64,000 nucleotides of DNA from Cornus controversa (GCA_026545225.1 CM048845.1:53978033-54042032); one strand, 5' to 3'; counted from the first letter of the stretch, positions 35,463 through 47,346 are shown. Translations and numbers: made by a program. Notes: a model not told the origin generated them from the sequence alone.

Positions 35463-37568
35463 TGAAATACTCCCTATAATTTCACACATGAGGTGTCCAG
35501 TCTCACACATAAAACATAAGTAATACCCACAATTGATAGCATACAAACACATAATACAAGTGACAAAAGAAAAAGGAAATAATTGCAAAAGGAAACTTTA
35601 ACTGAGAAGATTAACAATATTAAATAAAAATTTGTGCATCCAAACATTACAACTTGGAAGTCCTGTAACTCAAGGACCCCTATTCCCAAAAATAATAAAG
35701 ATTAAAGAATCTAAAATAGCATCCCAAAAATAGTCTACATCTCAGACATAAATAAAAATTAAGTCCCTACTCTAAAGTCTGGTAAAGAAAGATGACTGTC
35801 ATGATCTACGAACTCTACGATCTAACCTTCAGGTGGAGATGACCTAGGAACTGAAACATCAACAAAGTGGGTTAGACCCACGAGCAAGTTCCCTTTACTA
35901 CCACCCAGTAGAGAATCGATAAACATACCCTCTATGTGAGGACAATAAAATATACAAATATACAAATATATCATTTTCTCATTTAACGTCCTGTCCCAAA
36001 AATAGACAACTCAACATGTTGTACCAACCCATCCGTTATCACAATGAATGTAGAGCAAATTTCCTAAATTTAAACCATAGGCAATCCTAACATGCCTGAT
36101 CGCATACTATGTAGTTTTCTTATTAAGTACTAGGCAATCCTAACATGCCTACATCCGTATTTTATGAATACCTTATTAGGTATTAGGTAATCTTGACATG
36201 CTTCACATGTATTTTACAAATACCTTATTAGGTATTAGGCAATCCTGACATGTCTTCCCATAATCTTTAAAACAAACATATACTTAAAAGCATGAGTGAT
36301 AATATAAAATGAAAATATATCAATCCACAAGGATAGAATACATACTATCCAAAACTGAACTGTCCTTTTTCTTCTATTCACAATAATAAAAAAATATATA
36401 TAAAACAACTACAGCAAACATTCACCTTGTAGACAATGTTAACACCCAAAGCAAATAAAGCGACATATTCAACCGCATCATTTAAATGAGTGCCAAAGCA
36501 AAAGAATTACAAAATTTCTACTTGAAAAGCTTACTTTTTGTACTAAATTTACAACTAGGGTGACTAAATCCATCTCGAAACGATAGTTTCATGCATATTC
36601 TGCTCTAAAAAGTCTTGTTTGATTTTTCAGAAAGATTTTGGAATTTATTGGTATTTAAAAATATTTTTTTCCTATTTTTCCACATTTGAAGACATTTAAA
36701 AAAGATAAAAAATACTTTTAATTACCGGATTGGGCTGAAAGTGGGCCCAGAGGTTGGGTTTGGCAAGTGGGATCGGACTGTCCTTTTTTTGGTCCCGGCC
36801 GTCCGCTGGAACAGGGCCCACTCGCCCCCACGTGCCAGCAGCACACGTGGGCGTCGCATGCCCTAGTCTTCTTCTTTCAGCACCTGTGCGTCCAGCAGGG
36901 CGCACAGGCGCGTCTCCTCCCCATTCCAGCGATCTTCCAACCATTCTCGGCCACCAAATTCCTCCTTTTTAGAAACAAAACACTCTTCTTCATCTATACT
37001 TCCTATTGGTACAAGAATCCCCTACATTCATAGCCTAAATAAAAAAAAACCCCCAAATTTCAAGTTCTAGGGTTCTTCCTCTAAAATTTTAAATTCCGTC
37101 AAAGTTTACAACAAATCACAACTCAATGACCAAGGATTATTTGAGAGAACCATTATACGTATTCATATAGAAATCTATATATGTGTGCATGTATACGCAT
37201 ACAATCAATCAACAAAACAAATATTAATCTATATTTATAAGCACAAAGGGAAAAGTGTAGAGCATAATCTTGCCTTTCGATTTGAACAAGAAATCGCTTA
37301 TTCTCTCCCTCTTCTCCGGCGTCTACTATTCTCTCCCTCTAGAAATTCAAATAAATTGCTAAAGAAATAAAAGAGAAATAATAATAATAATAAATATATA
37401 CTTAGCCCAAACCTAATATTTATAATACAACATAATCCAACCCAAACTTCAATAATCCAATCCAAATTCCACCTAGCCCAACATGAAGAGAAATAAAGAA
37501 AAATAAAAATAAAAATAAAAAAATAATAAAAGAACCATACGCTAATATGGTCCAACAAAAATAATAAA
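35463..37568 (-). repeat. Gypsy-1 5' LTR, truncated (about 2.1 kb)
   Basis: It is collinear with 28154-30474, ending abruptly at 37568 in '..aataataaa'. The remaining 246 bp of LTR are absent. Minus-strand start signals of the element would have been in the missing part. Confidence 0.88.
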
Positions 37569-38224
37569 TGTAATACCTCGTAATTTTGAGTTTATTTATT
37601 TTAGTTTAAATGCTTGGGTGTTAAGTTATTCATTAGGTGCTTTAAATGCTTTGTGTGTTAATTATTTTTCTTTTAGTGCTGTGAACTGTTATTGAGTGCC
37701 TAAACTGTTCATGGAGTGTTTAGATACTTTTTTTAGATTATTGTATTTTTATTTAATTTTGGTTGGACTAAGTTTTTGTCTTTCTTTTATTTTTAATTAT
37801 TTAGATTAGGTTAGGGAGGATTTGGGTTTGAGATGAGTTGGGCTGGAATGATTAGGCTAGGTGTTTATTTATTTTGATGGGTTAGGGTTTATTATATTTT
37901 TTCTCTTTTATTAATATTTTCTAAAAGGAAAAAAAGAAAAAAAAATGAAAATGGGGGGTTAGGGTTTCTGTCATTTTCACGTACAGAGACCGAAAAAACG
38001 TAGACGCAAGAGAGGAGGGAGAGAAGAAGCGATTCATCAGGACTAGTTCTTGTTCATCAAAAGGTTAGTTCAAGCTCTTCTCATCCCCTTTGAATCTGTA
38101 TTCGTAGTCTAAGCTTTGCATTGTTTAATTGTATTTTGTTGCGAGTATTAATTGGTTACATTAATCTGGTTGTATCTGTAGAAAACATTTTCTGTGTAGG
38201 TGCCATTATAAATGAAACATGTGT

Positions 38225-38267
<43 letters not shown>

Positions 38268-39689
38268 GCCTTTCTGTGTTGATCTCGCTTGACTAATTGA
38301 CCCTTGAACATTCGAAATTAGATCATAGAGAAATTTAAGTTTAATTTTTGAGATTTTGATGAAGAACCCTAAAACTTGTGAATTGGGGGTGTTCGTTTTG
38401 GGCCATTTTTGACGAGACTTTTCACACCAATAGATAGCTTATGTCGAGAGGAGAAGAACGACGCAAATTTTGGGTCAAACGGTGGCTGAAGGTGGCCGGA
38501 GGGTTGCTGGGAACAGCGCTGCAGCGTGCTGTGCGCACTACCGCGCATTCTTTTGTTTTGACTTTTATGAATTGTCAAAAATTGCTGCAAATTTCAGAAT
38601 AATGTTTTAAGCCTTTTAAGATAGCTTATGCATGGAAACTTAGTTTAAAGCTAGGCTTAAGTACCCTTGGTGATTAAGTTCCATTGTAGGCATGATTATG
38701 TATTAATTTCTTTTATTTGTTTTAATTTGTCTACTTTTGCTTTCATTGTATTATTTTGGATTTAGTGTAATTGTATAATATTTATTGCGGTGATTGAATT
38801 TCTTTTAGATTAATTAATGTGCTTAAGTAGGTGAGATCTTTTTGGTTTAATAGGTTAGTTAGGGAGGCATGTAAGGATTGCCAAGGGGGCACGTCAGGAT
38901 TGCCAATACTTAATAAGGTATCTAAGGTTAGTTAGGGAGGTATGTAAGGATTGCTAGGGGGCATGTCAGGATTGCCAATACCTAATAAGGTATTTAAGGT
39001 TAGGGTAGGAGGCATGTCAGGATTGCCTAGTTTTAATAAGGTATTTTATTTTCTGCCTTTGCTTTGAGTTTAGAGAAAAGATTCTAAATTTGTGTGATAG
39101 GGGTTGGGTCGGGACAGAATATAGGATGACTTCTATTTTGGAGACATAAGATAGATAAAGAAATGATTTGTATATATTTAAATATATTTGTTGTTCCTCA
39201 TATAGAGGGTATTTTTACTGGTTCTCATATTGGGTTGTAGTAGAGAGAACTTACTTGTGGGTTTAAGCCACTTTGTTGATATTTCAGGTCCCAGGCTGGT
39301 TCCACCACGAGGATAGAGTCTTGGATTGGTAGATTGTGGTAGACATCTTCTCTCTCAGCAGTTTTTAGAGTAGGGTCTTATTTTTTCTTCATGTATAGTA
39401 TATGAACTCTTTCGGGATGCTATATGTTTGGTTATTTAATCTTTAGAAATTACTCTTGTTCTTTTGGTTAAGGGGTCCTTGGGTTACGGGACTTCAAGGT
39501 TGTATTGCACAGACACGTACTTTATTTACTTAACAGTTTTATTACTTCAGATAGACTTTTCTTTCAGTATTTATATTTCTTTTCATTTTGTTCTTGTATT
39601 CTATGCTTGTTGCTATCAATTGTAGGTATCCCTTATGTTTTATGTATGAGACTGACCACCTCATGCGTGAAATTTGTAGGGGTATTTTA
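37569..39689 (+). repeat. Gypsy-2 5' LTR (about 2.1 kb)
   Basis: It is inverted relative to the Gypsy-1 LTRs, with the shared subrepeat 'ggcatgtcaggattgcc..aataaggta' three times at 38865-39040. It ends GGTATTTTA (canonical CA mutated), followed by the PBS. An (AT)n run lies at 38229-38262. Confidence 0.83.
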
Positions 39690-39691
39690 GA

Positions 39692-39703
39692 TAGTATCAG
39701 AGC
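39692..39703 (+). other. Gypsy-2 primer binding site
   Basis: TAGTATCAGAGC is 11 of 12 identical to the iMet-type PBS, two bases inside the LTR end. Confidence 0.82.
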
Positions 39704-39851
39704 ATTCCAGGTTCATGTATTCTTAGGTCTTTAGGGTCTATCATATGATATCTTCTGCGTTGCGTATTCTGATAAGTATAACTTAAGTATAGGACTCATT
39801 ATACTCTAATCTATTATTGGGGTAATGATGACTTTTCTCTTTTATATTCAA

Positions 39852-40900
39852 ATGCCACCCCGTTGGAGGAGTGTGAACCAAATCTAGGGTCAAGATAATG
39901 TTCAAGGTGGAAATGTGGACCTCTCTCCCAATTTGGCAACCATTATTGCTCAGGCTGTAGCTACAGGAGTGGCGACTGCCCTTCAGAATCAACAACCACC
40001 TCAGTACCCACCGCAAATGGCACACGTTTCATTACTAGTGGAACAACCTAACACTTGGGAGAGGGTACAAAATTCCTTCACAAAAGGGAATCCGCCGGAG
40101 TTTTTAGGGTCTACGGAGGTGACTGAAGCGTGTTAATGGAGGAAAGACATTGAGCACCATCTTTATATGATCATGTGCACTAAAGTACAGAAACATATGC
40201 TAGCTACTTTTAAGCTATTGGGAGATGCATTACAGTGGTGGGAGTCGGTGACTACACTGGAGTAGCGGACTACGTTGACTTATATAGATTTCCAAGTCCA
40301 TTTTGATGCTAAGTATTTCCCATATGTAGTGAGGGCAGCCAAAAAGAGGGAATTTTTGGATTTATAGTAGGGGACAGGACAGTTGTAGTGTATGAACAAG
40401 AGTTCACCAATTTATCATTGTTTGCACCTGAGGAGGTGGACACTGAAGAAAAGAAGATGCGCTGCTTTGTGAATGGGTTGATTTGGCCTTTTCGATAGGT
40501 CATTTTGGGTTGTCCAGCTTATACTACATATGCTCTGGCTGCTGATGCTGCATTGCAGCACTGTTAGTCGAGAAAGGACTACAAGAAAGGAAATGAAGAG
40601 AAACGACATGATAGGGACTCCACTAGTCAGATAGTGGAGAAGAGAAATGGAAATGGTAGTAGACAATTTGATAGGGGCAATCATCCAGGGCAGCAGCTAT
40701 AGAAGAGGAATAGAGCTAATGGTGATGCTCAAAGAGGGGAAACCTATACTCACAAGAGACAAAATGAGGTACCGCAGGTAGGTCAGGGTCAATCATAGGG
40801 AAATCAGTTGAGGAGGCCAACTAGTGTATTCTGAGGAAGCTATTATGAGTGTGGTGAGCTGTGGCATTCAGTTAAATATTGCCCTAACACCAATCAGGGA
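39852..40900 (+). pseudogene. Gypsy-2 gag and zinc knuckle
   Basis: ATG at 39852 starts MPPRWRSVNQI and meets a stop after eleven codons. Downstream, DLSPNLATIIAQAVATGVAT, LLVEQPNTWERVQNSFTKGN and FKLLGDALQWWESVTTLE match Gypsy-1 gag but are broken by several stops. The knuckle near 40842 reads SYYECGELWHSVKYCPN. The first zinc cysteine is missing; the remaining Cys, His and Cys positions are kept. Confidence 0.82.
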
Positions 40901-41080
40901 TAACTTGGTCAGTGGGGACAAAGACAACAACCACCTTTGTCGGTACCACAAGTTCCACGGATTCAGGCTCAGCATCGTCCAACTTTACTCTCGCCGCCAC
41001 CGCCCGTAGGACAACCTGGTCAGCAGATGCATTATGGGAGGGTCTTCATCATCATGTCATATGATGTGTAGGCTCTTCGG

Positions 41081-41751
41081 GTGATTGAGGGTATGTTTCT
41101 GATCAATGGTAGATTTGTTCGTATTTTATTCGATACTAGTGCATCTCATTCTTTTGTATCTAAATCATTTGCTAGTTTATCTGGTATAGCCATTCAGCCA
41201 TATAGGTCTCCACTTACTATAGCTATACCGTTGGGGATTAGTACGGTTCTACGACAACACGACAGACAGGTCCCTTTAGACATTAGCAGACTTAGGTTCT
41301 TGGCAGACTTATTAGTCTTGGATATGCATTCCTGTGATGTCATACTCAGGATGGATTGGTTAACTTATTATCATGCTCAGGTTAATTTGATGTGCAGGCT
41401 CTTCAGGTGATTGAGGGTATGTTTCTGATCAATGGTAGATTTGTTCGTATTTTATTCGATACTAGTGCATCTCATTCTTTTGTATCTAAATCATTTGCTA
41501 GTTTATCTGGTATAGCCATTCTGCCATATAGGTCTCCATTTACTATAGCTATACCGTTGGGGGTTAGTACGGTTCTACGACAACACGGTAGACAGGTCCC
41601 TTTAGACATTAGCAGACTTAGATTCTTGGCAGACTTATTAATCTTGGATATGCATTCCTATGATGTCATACTCAGGATGGATTGGTTAACTTATTATCAT
41701 GCTCAGGTTAATTGCCATGATAAGACAATTATTTTTCCTATACCGGGTTAG
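41081..41751 (+). pseudogene. Gypsy-2 protease, tandemly duplicated
   Basis: Two direct copies of a 326-bp unit (GTGATTGAGGG at 41081 and again at 41407) each encode the protease core VIEGMFLINGRFVRILFDTS then ASHSFVSKSFASLSGI and DVILRMDWLTYYHAQV. They are nearly identical, so the duplication is much younger than the divergence from Gypsy-1. Both keep the catalytic Asp but have DTS in place of DTG. The copies are in different frames and each ends at a stop. Confidence 0.88.
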
Positions 41752-41970
41752 GAGATATATTTGATAGTTATGCCGCAATCAAATGGAGAGTCTATCACGC
41801 ACTTGTTCTTTATCAGTGAGGAGTCTCCGGAAGAAACTACAATATCTTTAGATTCCTTTCTAGTGGTACGAGACTTTCATATTGTGTTTTAGGAGATCAC
41901 AAGGTTACCACCGAGTCGTGAGATAGACTTTGTGATAGATTTAGCTCCAAACACCAGGCCTATTTCTAAT

Positions 41971-42510
41971 TCACTGGCCCAACAAGTTTATCAAAATTCA
42001 AAAAATATTCATATCTTTTCTCCTTTATTGGTACAACATAATTTTAACGAATCAAAATTCAAAAAAGGCTCATGCTTTGTTATTTATAATTTTGGTTCAA
42101 ATTTTTTTATTATATTATTGTTAATAGTTGCGCCCTATAAATTTCAAACTCCGCCACCGTAAACTGCAGTGTTCTACGTTGTCTAGGCACACATATTTTT
42201 ATTTTATTTTAAATAGTGCATTTAAAGAGGCGTAAACATTATAGAACTTGTGAACAAAGTTCTTAAATATAACTACAACATGGTAGATTTAAGATATAAA
42301 ATTACCAAAAGCATGTGAAAGTATTAGAGCGCATGTAATACACACAGATATATATTTTTTCACAAATATATTGTTCACCAAGTATAATTTTATTATATAT
42401 ATATCCACACACATATACACACTGGACAATTAATGTAATGTTTCAGAGAAACGTGTATACCTTCTACTTGCACCATTGCACATCAAAATTTAGAATATCA
42501 ATATAATATT
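41971..42510. other. AT-rich spacer
   Basis: Nothing recognised. It does not contain the 246 bp missing from the Gypsy-1 LTR, so a simple nested insertion with both flanks retained is excluded here. Confidence 0.45.
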
Positions 42511-42718
42511 ATAAGTTGGTGACCCGGTTCGGTTTTTTACCGTTCTTGGTAGAACTAGAACTGAAATTATTTCTAATAGTTTCTTAATTTTGAAACCGAA
42601 ACCAGAACTATTGAATTCGGTTCGGTTCTTTGTGGTTTCGATTCTAGTTCTCCAACAATTTTTTGTCAACGTTAAAAAAACTATTGGCAAGATATAACAA
42701 TAGATTAGAAGCTATTAG

Positions 42719-42896
42719 TATTTATTTATATATTTTATATTTTCTAAATATATAGAACACTAGAACTTAGAAACTATTAGAATTTATCTATATATTATAT
42801 ATTTTATACCTAATATATAAATAGAACACTAGAATTTAGAATGTATTAGTATTTATTTATATATTATATATTTTATACTTTATATATATATATATA
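42719..42896. repeat. 62-bp tandem repeat, interrupted by the Helitron
   Basis: About three units of 'agaacactagaatttaga..tattagtatttatttatatattatatatttta'. A further unit resumes at 45939-46000, so the Helitron split the array. Confidence 0.7.
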
Positions 42897-43199
42897 CTAG
42901 GGTATTACCCGTGCCTACGGCACTACAAAATAAAAAATTATTAGATTAAAATATAAGTTAATTTGATATAATCAACGTGTCAATAAACAAATATTTACGA
43001 AACACCATTTGTATTAAATGAAACTCTTATACGTGTCTTATACACATTTTTTTACAATACATACATACAGAGTCTTATAGACCCAGAACATACCCAAAAA
43101 GTATTAGCTCTTGATCCTTATTGTCAGGTAGTTGGCCACTGTTCATCGTCTCCTAACAGTTCTGATTAATCGAATGATAATGGATCGTTCGCAACCATA

Positions 43200-43590
43200 C
43201 CAGCAAAAGACCCTTGTGGATTTTCAAAGTTATCTAGTTCGACTGGATCTCCTAATTGTTCATCCTCTTCTAAATTGACAAAATTTTTCAGCTCAACTGG
43301 ATTTACCCACTATCCTTGGTTATCCGACATGGTATTTACCCAACTGGTTGGGTCTTGTTATGGTATCGTGTTCTGTTCTCCGTATTGAACTCATCGCCGC
43401 TCAGGTGGATTCCGAGACCAACTTTCTCCAATTTTCCAATTAAGGTTATATACATATTTACATTCCCAAATTGAACCATTTGCTGCTCTTGTGGGTTCAA
43501 AACAAAAGTCCCTCCTAACACCTCATTAGGAGTCACCATCACATTCAATATTATGTCAATACTATTTTGTTTTAACATTAAAAAAAGCAA
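43200..43590 (-). pseudogene. Unrecognised coding-like fragment in Helitron
   Basis: An open segment 43336-43590 (84 codons, ..EVLGGTFVLNPQEQQMV..) continues, after stops, into an acidic stretch with two related phrases (NPVELKNFVNLEEDEQLGD and DPVELDNFENPQGSFAG). Composition looks protein-like. I do not recognise the source gene. Confidence 0.4.
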
Positions 43591-44917
43591 ACAAAATTTA
43601 GATTAAAACCAAGTTGAATAAAAATTGTCTTGAAATTGTAATTAAAATAGATGAATTAAATTTAAATTACAATTTGGAGATATTGATAATATTTAAAATT
43701 ATAAAATTATAATAATATTTCACTACCCTAATAATAAAATTATATCAATTTACCGTTTAAAATTTACTAATTAAGTGATGAATTTAACCATTTAAAATAA
43801 TAATATTTACAATATTTCAAAATTTAAATTAATTTTTTTTCAATTTCAATTTCAATTTCAAATCTCCTTCAAAATCAGTAGTCCTTTTTTTTTGGGCAGA
43901 GTACTTGGTTGATCTTAAAAGACCATATCTTAATTTGATGATTCAGCCATGAACTTTATTTCACACTAAAAAATCTTTGTACTACAAACTTATCTTTGTG
44001 TTATTTAACTATTGGTACCTATTTTTATTATTATTGCATTTCATGCAACATATCAAGTCAGACAAAATATATTCATAATCCAAATATTAACATTAATTTT
44101 AATTAATAAGCTTGCTGTTTTTAAATTGCAAGTGATGTTGAGATGATGGTCCATCCACTCATTATGTCTTTTACTGATTTAAGCTCATTCTCTAATACAA
44201 AATAAAAATTTTACATTCATATATCAACACATTTTTAGTTTTTTTCTTTTTGAGTTGGATCAAGATAAGACTCAATTATAAAAAAAAAAAGTTGCTTAAA
44301 AGTGTACCCTCTCTCCCACACAAATGATATACGGTGATAATACACTAAACAAATTGCTTTTGCTTTTAACCATCAGAATCACAATAACCATCAGAACATA
44401 TTTTTTTCCTGACTTGAAGAAAAAAAAAAAACCATCAGAATATGCACTCCATCCATCACTCCATCCATCAGAATCACAATAATCATCATTATAGTATAGC
44501 ATCAACATATGCACTTCATCCATCAGAATCACAATAACCACAATTAAAGAAAGGAAAAAAAAAACTAAACCAAGCATTATATGTTGGATACACGAAAACA
44601 CTGCCAGTAGCTACATATGCGAAGACAATGGCATTGCATCCCCGGAATGAAAAGGTTAACTGATAAACATTGTTATTTCTTAGCCAAAGAATAAATCCAA
44701 CTTACAGCACTCATTTCGGCTACATCCACAGAGAAAACAACCCAGAATAAAAATCATTGACCAAAGGTGTATAATCTTAACATCCGATTAAGAATAAAAT
44801 CACTCAGTAAAGTGAACCTCAAGTGTTTGAAACAACAGTAAAAAGATGATGAGAAAAAAAATGAAAAAGGGCAGAAAATCATATCTGAAATACCCGCTTA
44901 TTGGAATCCGAGTTCGG

Positions 44918-45232
44918 CTAAGAATCAAAGGAATCTGAATTGAAACCAAATCCGAGCCCTTGCCCATACCCAAGCCCGACCCCAACACCACAACCCATCC
45001 CAATCCCACAAACCATCTTGAGATGGTTCCATAGCCACCCACCATAGCCAACTCCTCCAACTAACCCGAAGCCTACTCCGACTCCACATCCGATTCTGGC
45101 ACCTCCTCCAGGACCCATCACGACGTCCTCCTCCACCGCTCTTGCGAAATCCACAGCCGCCTCCGCCACCGCTAGATCTACCCGTCCTCCTCCACTACTA
45201 TTGCGGAATCCGCTGTCGTCTCCGCCGCCACT
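44918..45232 (-). pseudogene. Glycine-rich exon captured by Helitron
   Basis: On the minus strand a splice-acceptor-like TTTGGTTTAG is followed by an open frame. It reads IINSGGGDDSGFRNSSGGGR, VDLAVAEAAVDFARAVEEDV, GPGGGARIGCGVGVGFGLVG and GWLWNHLKMVCGIGMGCGVG, and ends FNSDSFDS stop. G-x-G repeats surround a short hydrophilic island WNHLK. This resembles small plant glycine-rich proteins (TGD5-like proteins are one group with such repeats), but identity is not certain. The preceding acceptor suggests a captured final exon. Confidence 0.55.
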
Positions 45233-45893
45233 GTTGATGATCTAAACCAAAACAAAAAAACAGATCAGACATAGAGAACGTAGAGAGATATGACAGAGAA
45301 CAGATCAACACAAACACAAAAACCAGAGAGAGTATTAATGATAGAACAACAAATCAGTGGTCAACAAAGCCGAATCAAGTCGATTCTGATCTCTGCGACT
45401 CATCCAAACGGACCTTCGAGTCCATACCAAGAGAAGGCCTGCTCGAGGGATTGCCTGGCCGTAAAACTTGGCGAGGAAGACAGTGGCACGGGCAAGGGTC
45501 TGATACGCATTTTTTTCTGATCTCTGTTGATTATAGAGAGATAAAGATGTTTTCTAGAGAGAGGGAGAGTAATAAAAGAGAGAATTCAACCGAGGAAAAA
45601 GATATAAAGTCAGGAATCGAATCTATTAAACAGTGAGAGTTAAGAAAGGAGAGAGATGATGATGAGTGGAGAGAGAAAATAAATAAAATAAAATAAAAGT
45701 GTTAGTAAATGTTTAAATTTGAATTTAGGTGGGAGTGAATCCTGACCGTTGATTGAAGATAGGAAGAGTAATTTTAGACCGTAGATAGACATAGATATTT
45801 TGAACCGTCAGATGACTTTTTTAAGTATTTTTGACCGTTAGATGGTAAATTTTTTTAGGCGGGAGATTCAAAAACAAAGCTTAAATGTTATAT

Positions 45894-45895
<2 letters not shown>

Positions 45896-45938
<43 letters not shown>
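45896..45938. repeat. (AT)n microsatellite at Helitron target
   Basis: A pure AT run abuts the Helitron 5' end; the matching AT run precedes 42896 on the other side. Confidence 0.9.
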
Positions 45939-45941
<3 letters not shown>

Positions 45942-46160
45942 CACTAGAATTTAGAAGGTATTATTATTCATTTATATATTATATATTATATATACATTTT
46001 TGTAACAGTTCTGATTCCTTGACTTGGAACCGGAACTGGAACTGTAGTGAACAGTTCTTAAAATTTGGATCCAGCACCGTAGTGAACAGTTCGGCTTGGT
46101 TTAGCTACGGTTCTTTACGGTTATATAGTTCTGGTTTCACTGGTTCTTTGTGCACCCATA

Positions 46161-46877
46161 ATTGGCACTCCATGAACTTCCTCTTGCGCTCCAACTCCTT
46201 ATTTTAATAAACAAAATGACTAAACTGGCCTCTCATTTGGTAAATCAACCACAAAAGCCTCTTCTTTCTTTTGTGCTCCTCTCCTCCTCCTTCCTTTTTT
46301 TATTCTTCCATGAGATATCTTCACAACCCTATTGAGTGATTCAAGAAGACTAGAACTCTTCCCTCCTAAAGATACAAAAAAAAAAATTGAGAAAACAAGT
46401 CAAAAAAAATTAACCATCAAATATTATTCTTTTAATTTGGAAACGACCTTGTAAATCCACAAATTATATTGATGGAATGGTTGATTACGATCACTTATGG
46501 TGAATTCTGATGATTAATTGATGCTTGATGGTTGTTATTGTTGGGTGCAATGTTTCAATTGAATATTGATTGAATCATGAGCTATTAATTAAAAAAATTC
46601 ATTGCTTGCAATAAATCAGTACAATTCTTGGATTTCTGATGCAATAATGGATCTTTGAGAACGGTGTTTATGTTCGGTTCATTATATTTAGTACTCTTGC
46701 ATGGATTGGTCAGAGCAACACAACTTGTGTTTATGTGTGTGAGAAATTTAATCAAAGGAGAGAACTGAATAGAGACAAATGATGGTTGTTGAAGGAAAAA
46801 ATGAAAAGGGTAATCTGGTCATTTCATTTACTAAAAAATACAGTTGGTGTGCAAGAAGAGTTTGTTAGAAGACCAAT
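46161..46877. mobile_element. Long imperfect inverted-repeat element (MITE/MULE-like)
   Basis: The left arm (46161-46235: ATTGGCACTCC.., CCTCTTGCGCTCCAACT, AAAATGACTAAACTGG) matches the right arm in inverse (46805-46877: CTTCTTGCACACCAACT, GAAATGACCAGATTACC) over about 60-70 bp with mismatches. The interior is AT-rich without an ORF. No target duplication was identified, so the superfamily is unknown. Confidence 0.55.
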
Positions 46878-47130
46878 AACATCTCCCAATAATATATTCT
46901 AATAAACAATTTAAAAGAAGAGTTTATTTGAAACAACCAATCATTTAGATACAATAAAATACAAATCATTTTCAATTTGAATTTTATTTTTCTTCCGAAA
47001 GTTCAAACATTTAATATTTGCCCATTCAATTATCAGCTCACTGTATCTAACCATGTGTACATATAAATTAATTATATATATACGCATATCTATTAATCTA
47101 TATACGTATTTGTAGTTGTGAACGTACAAA
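46878..47130. other. AT-rich spacer
   Basis: No gene or element ends recognised. Confidence 0.4.
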
Positions 47131-47346
47131 CGAAATAGTGGGAATTTTTTTTTTTTTTGTTAACAGCAATAAAGATTGATCACACACGTTCCACGATCTC
47201 AATCAACCATTTAATGATTTTAATATATCAGGTTACAGCGAAATAGTGGGATTTTTTATTTTTTATTTTGTAACACCAATAAAGTTTAGTCACGCACGTT
47301 CCACGATGTCAACCATCCTTTTAATGATTTTAATATATCATGTGTA
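47131..47346. repeat. Two-copy 108-bp tandem duplication
   Basis: CGAAATAGTGGGA starts at 47131 and again at 47239. Both units contain 'caataaag', 'cacgttccacgat', and 'ttttaatgattttaatatatca'. Confidence 0.85.

Larger units (their letters stand above)
28154..37568 (-). mobile_element. Gypsy-1, chromovirus (Tekay/Del-like), decayed
   Basis: It is read on the minus strand: truncated 5' LTR (35463-37568), PBS, gag, protease, RT, RNase H, integrase, chromodomain, PPT, 3' LTR (28154-30720). Domain order with integrase after RNase H defines Ty3/Gypsy; the C-terminal LRSKTIPLVRVQ..STWEREDE block is a chromodomain. LTRs start TGTAATACCCCGTAATTTTG. The 5' LTR lacks its first 246 bp (equivalent of 30475-30720) because the plus-strand copy Gypsy-2 begins exactly there. 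Stops and frameshifts interrupt every domain, so it is inactive. Confidence 0.9.
37569..41970 (+). mobile_element. Gypsy-2, head-to-head copy of the Gypsy-1 family, 3'-truncated
   Basis: The plus strand starts TGTAATACCTCGTAATTTTGAG, the LTR start of the same family. Then come LTR, PBS, gag, a zinc-knuckle relic and a tandemly duplicated protease. Homology ends near 41970 just after DLAPNTRPIS (the beginning of RT). No RT, RNase H, integrase or second LTR is present. Gag holds several stops. Its first base coincides with the break in the Gypsy-1 5' LTR, giving a head-to-head inverted pair. Confidence 0.87.
42897..45896 (-). mobile_element. Non-autonomous Helitron (3.0 kb) with captured gene fragments
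   Basis: On the minus strand it begins A|TCTATATAACATTTAAGC and ends with the hairpin GTGCC-GTA-GGCAC (42911-42923), ten bases, then CTAG|T (CTAG at 42897-42900). TC..CTRR ends, a subterminal hairpin about 10 nt before CTAG, insertion between A and T, no terminal inverted repeats and no target duplication are the defining set of Helitron marks. No Rep/helicase frame is present. The interior holds fragments that look like host exons. Confidence 0.72.
42512..46160. mobile_element. Possible degenerate hAT-type element hosting the Helitron
   Basis: Both outer parts (42512-42660 and 46005-46160) carry many GGTTCGGTTC/GGAACTGGAAC-type subterminal motifs in opposite orientation. The ends resemble TAAGTTGGTGACC and (inverted) TTATGGGTGCACAAAG. 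These are features of old plant hAT MITEs. Target duplications were not found, so the call and boundaries are weak. Confidence 0.35.

Noticed and set aside
44296-44601. Asp/Met-rich minus ORF in Helitron
   Set aside because: Derived from 'ccatcagaatcacaataac' repeats; low complexity.
42512-46160. Confident hAT element around the Helitron
   Set aside because: Subterminal motifs fit, but the terminal repeats are weak and the flanking octamers do not match; kept only as a low-confidence feature.
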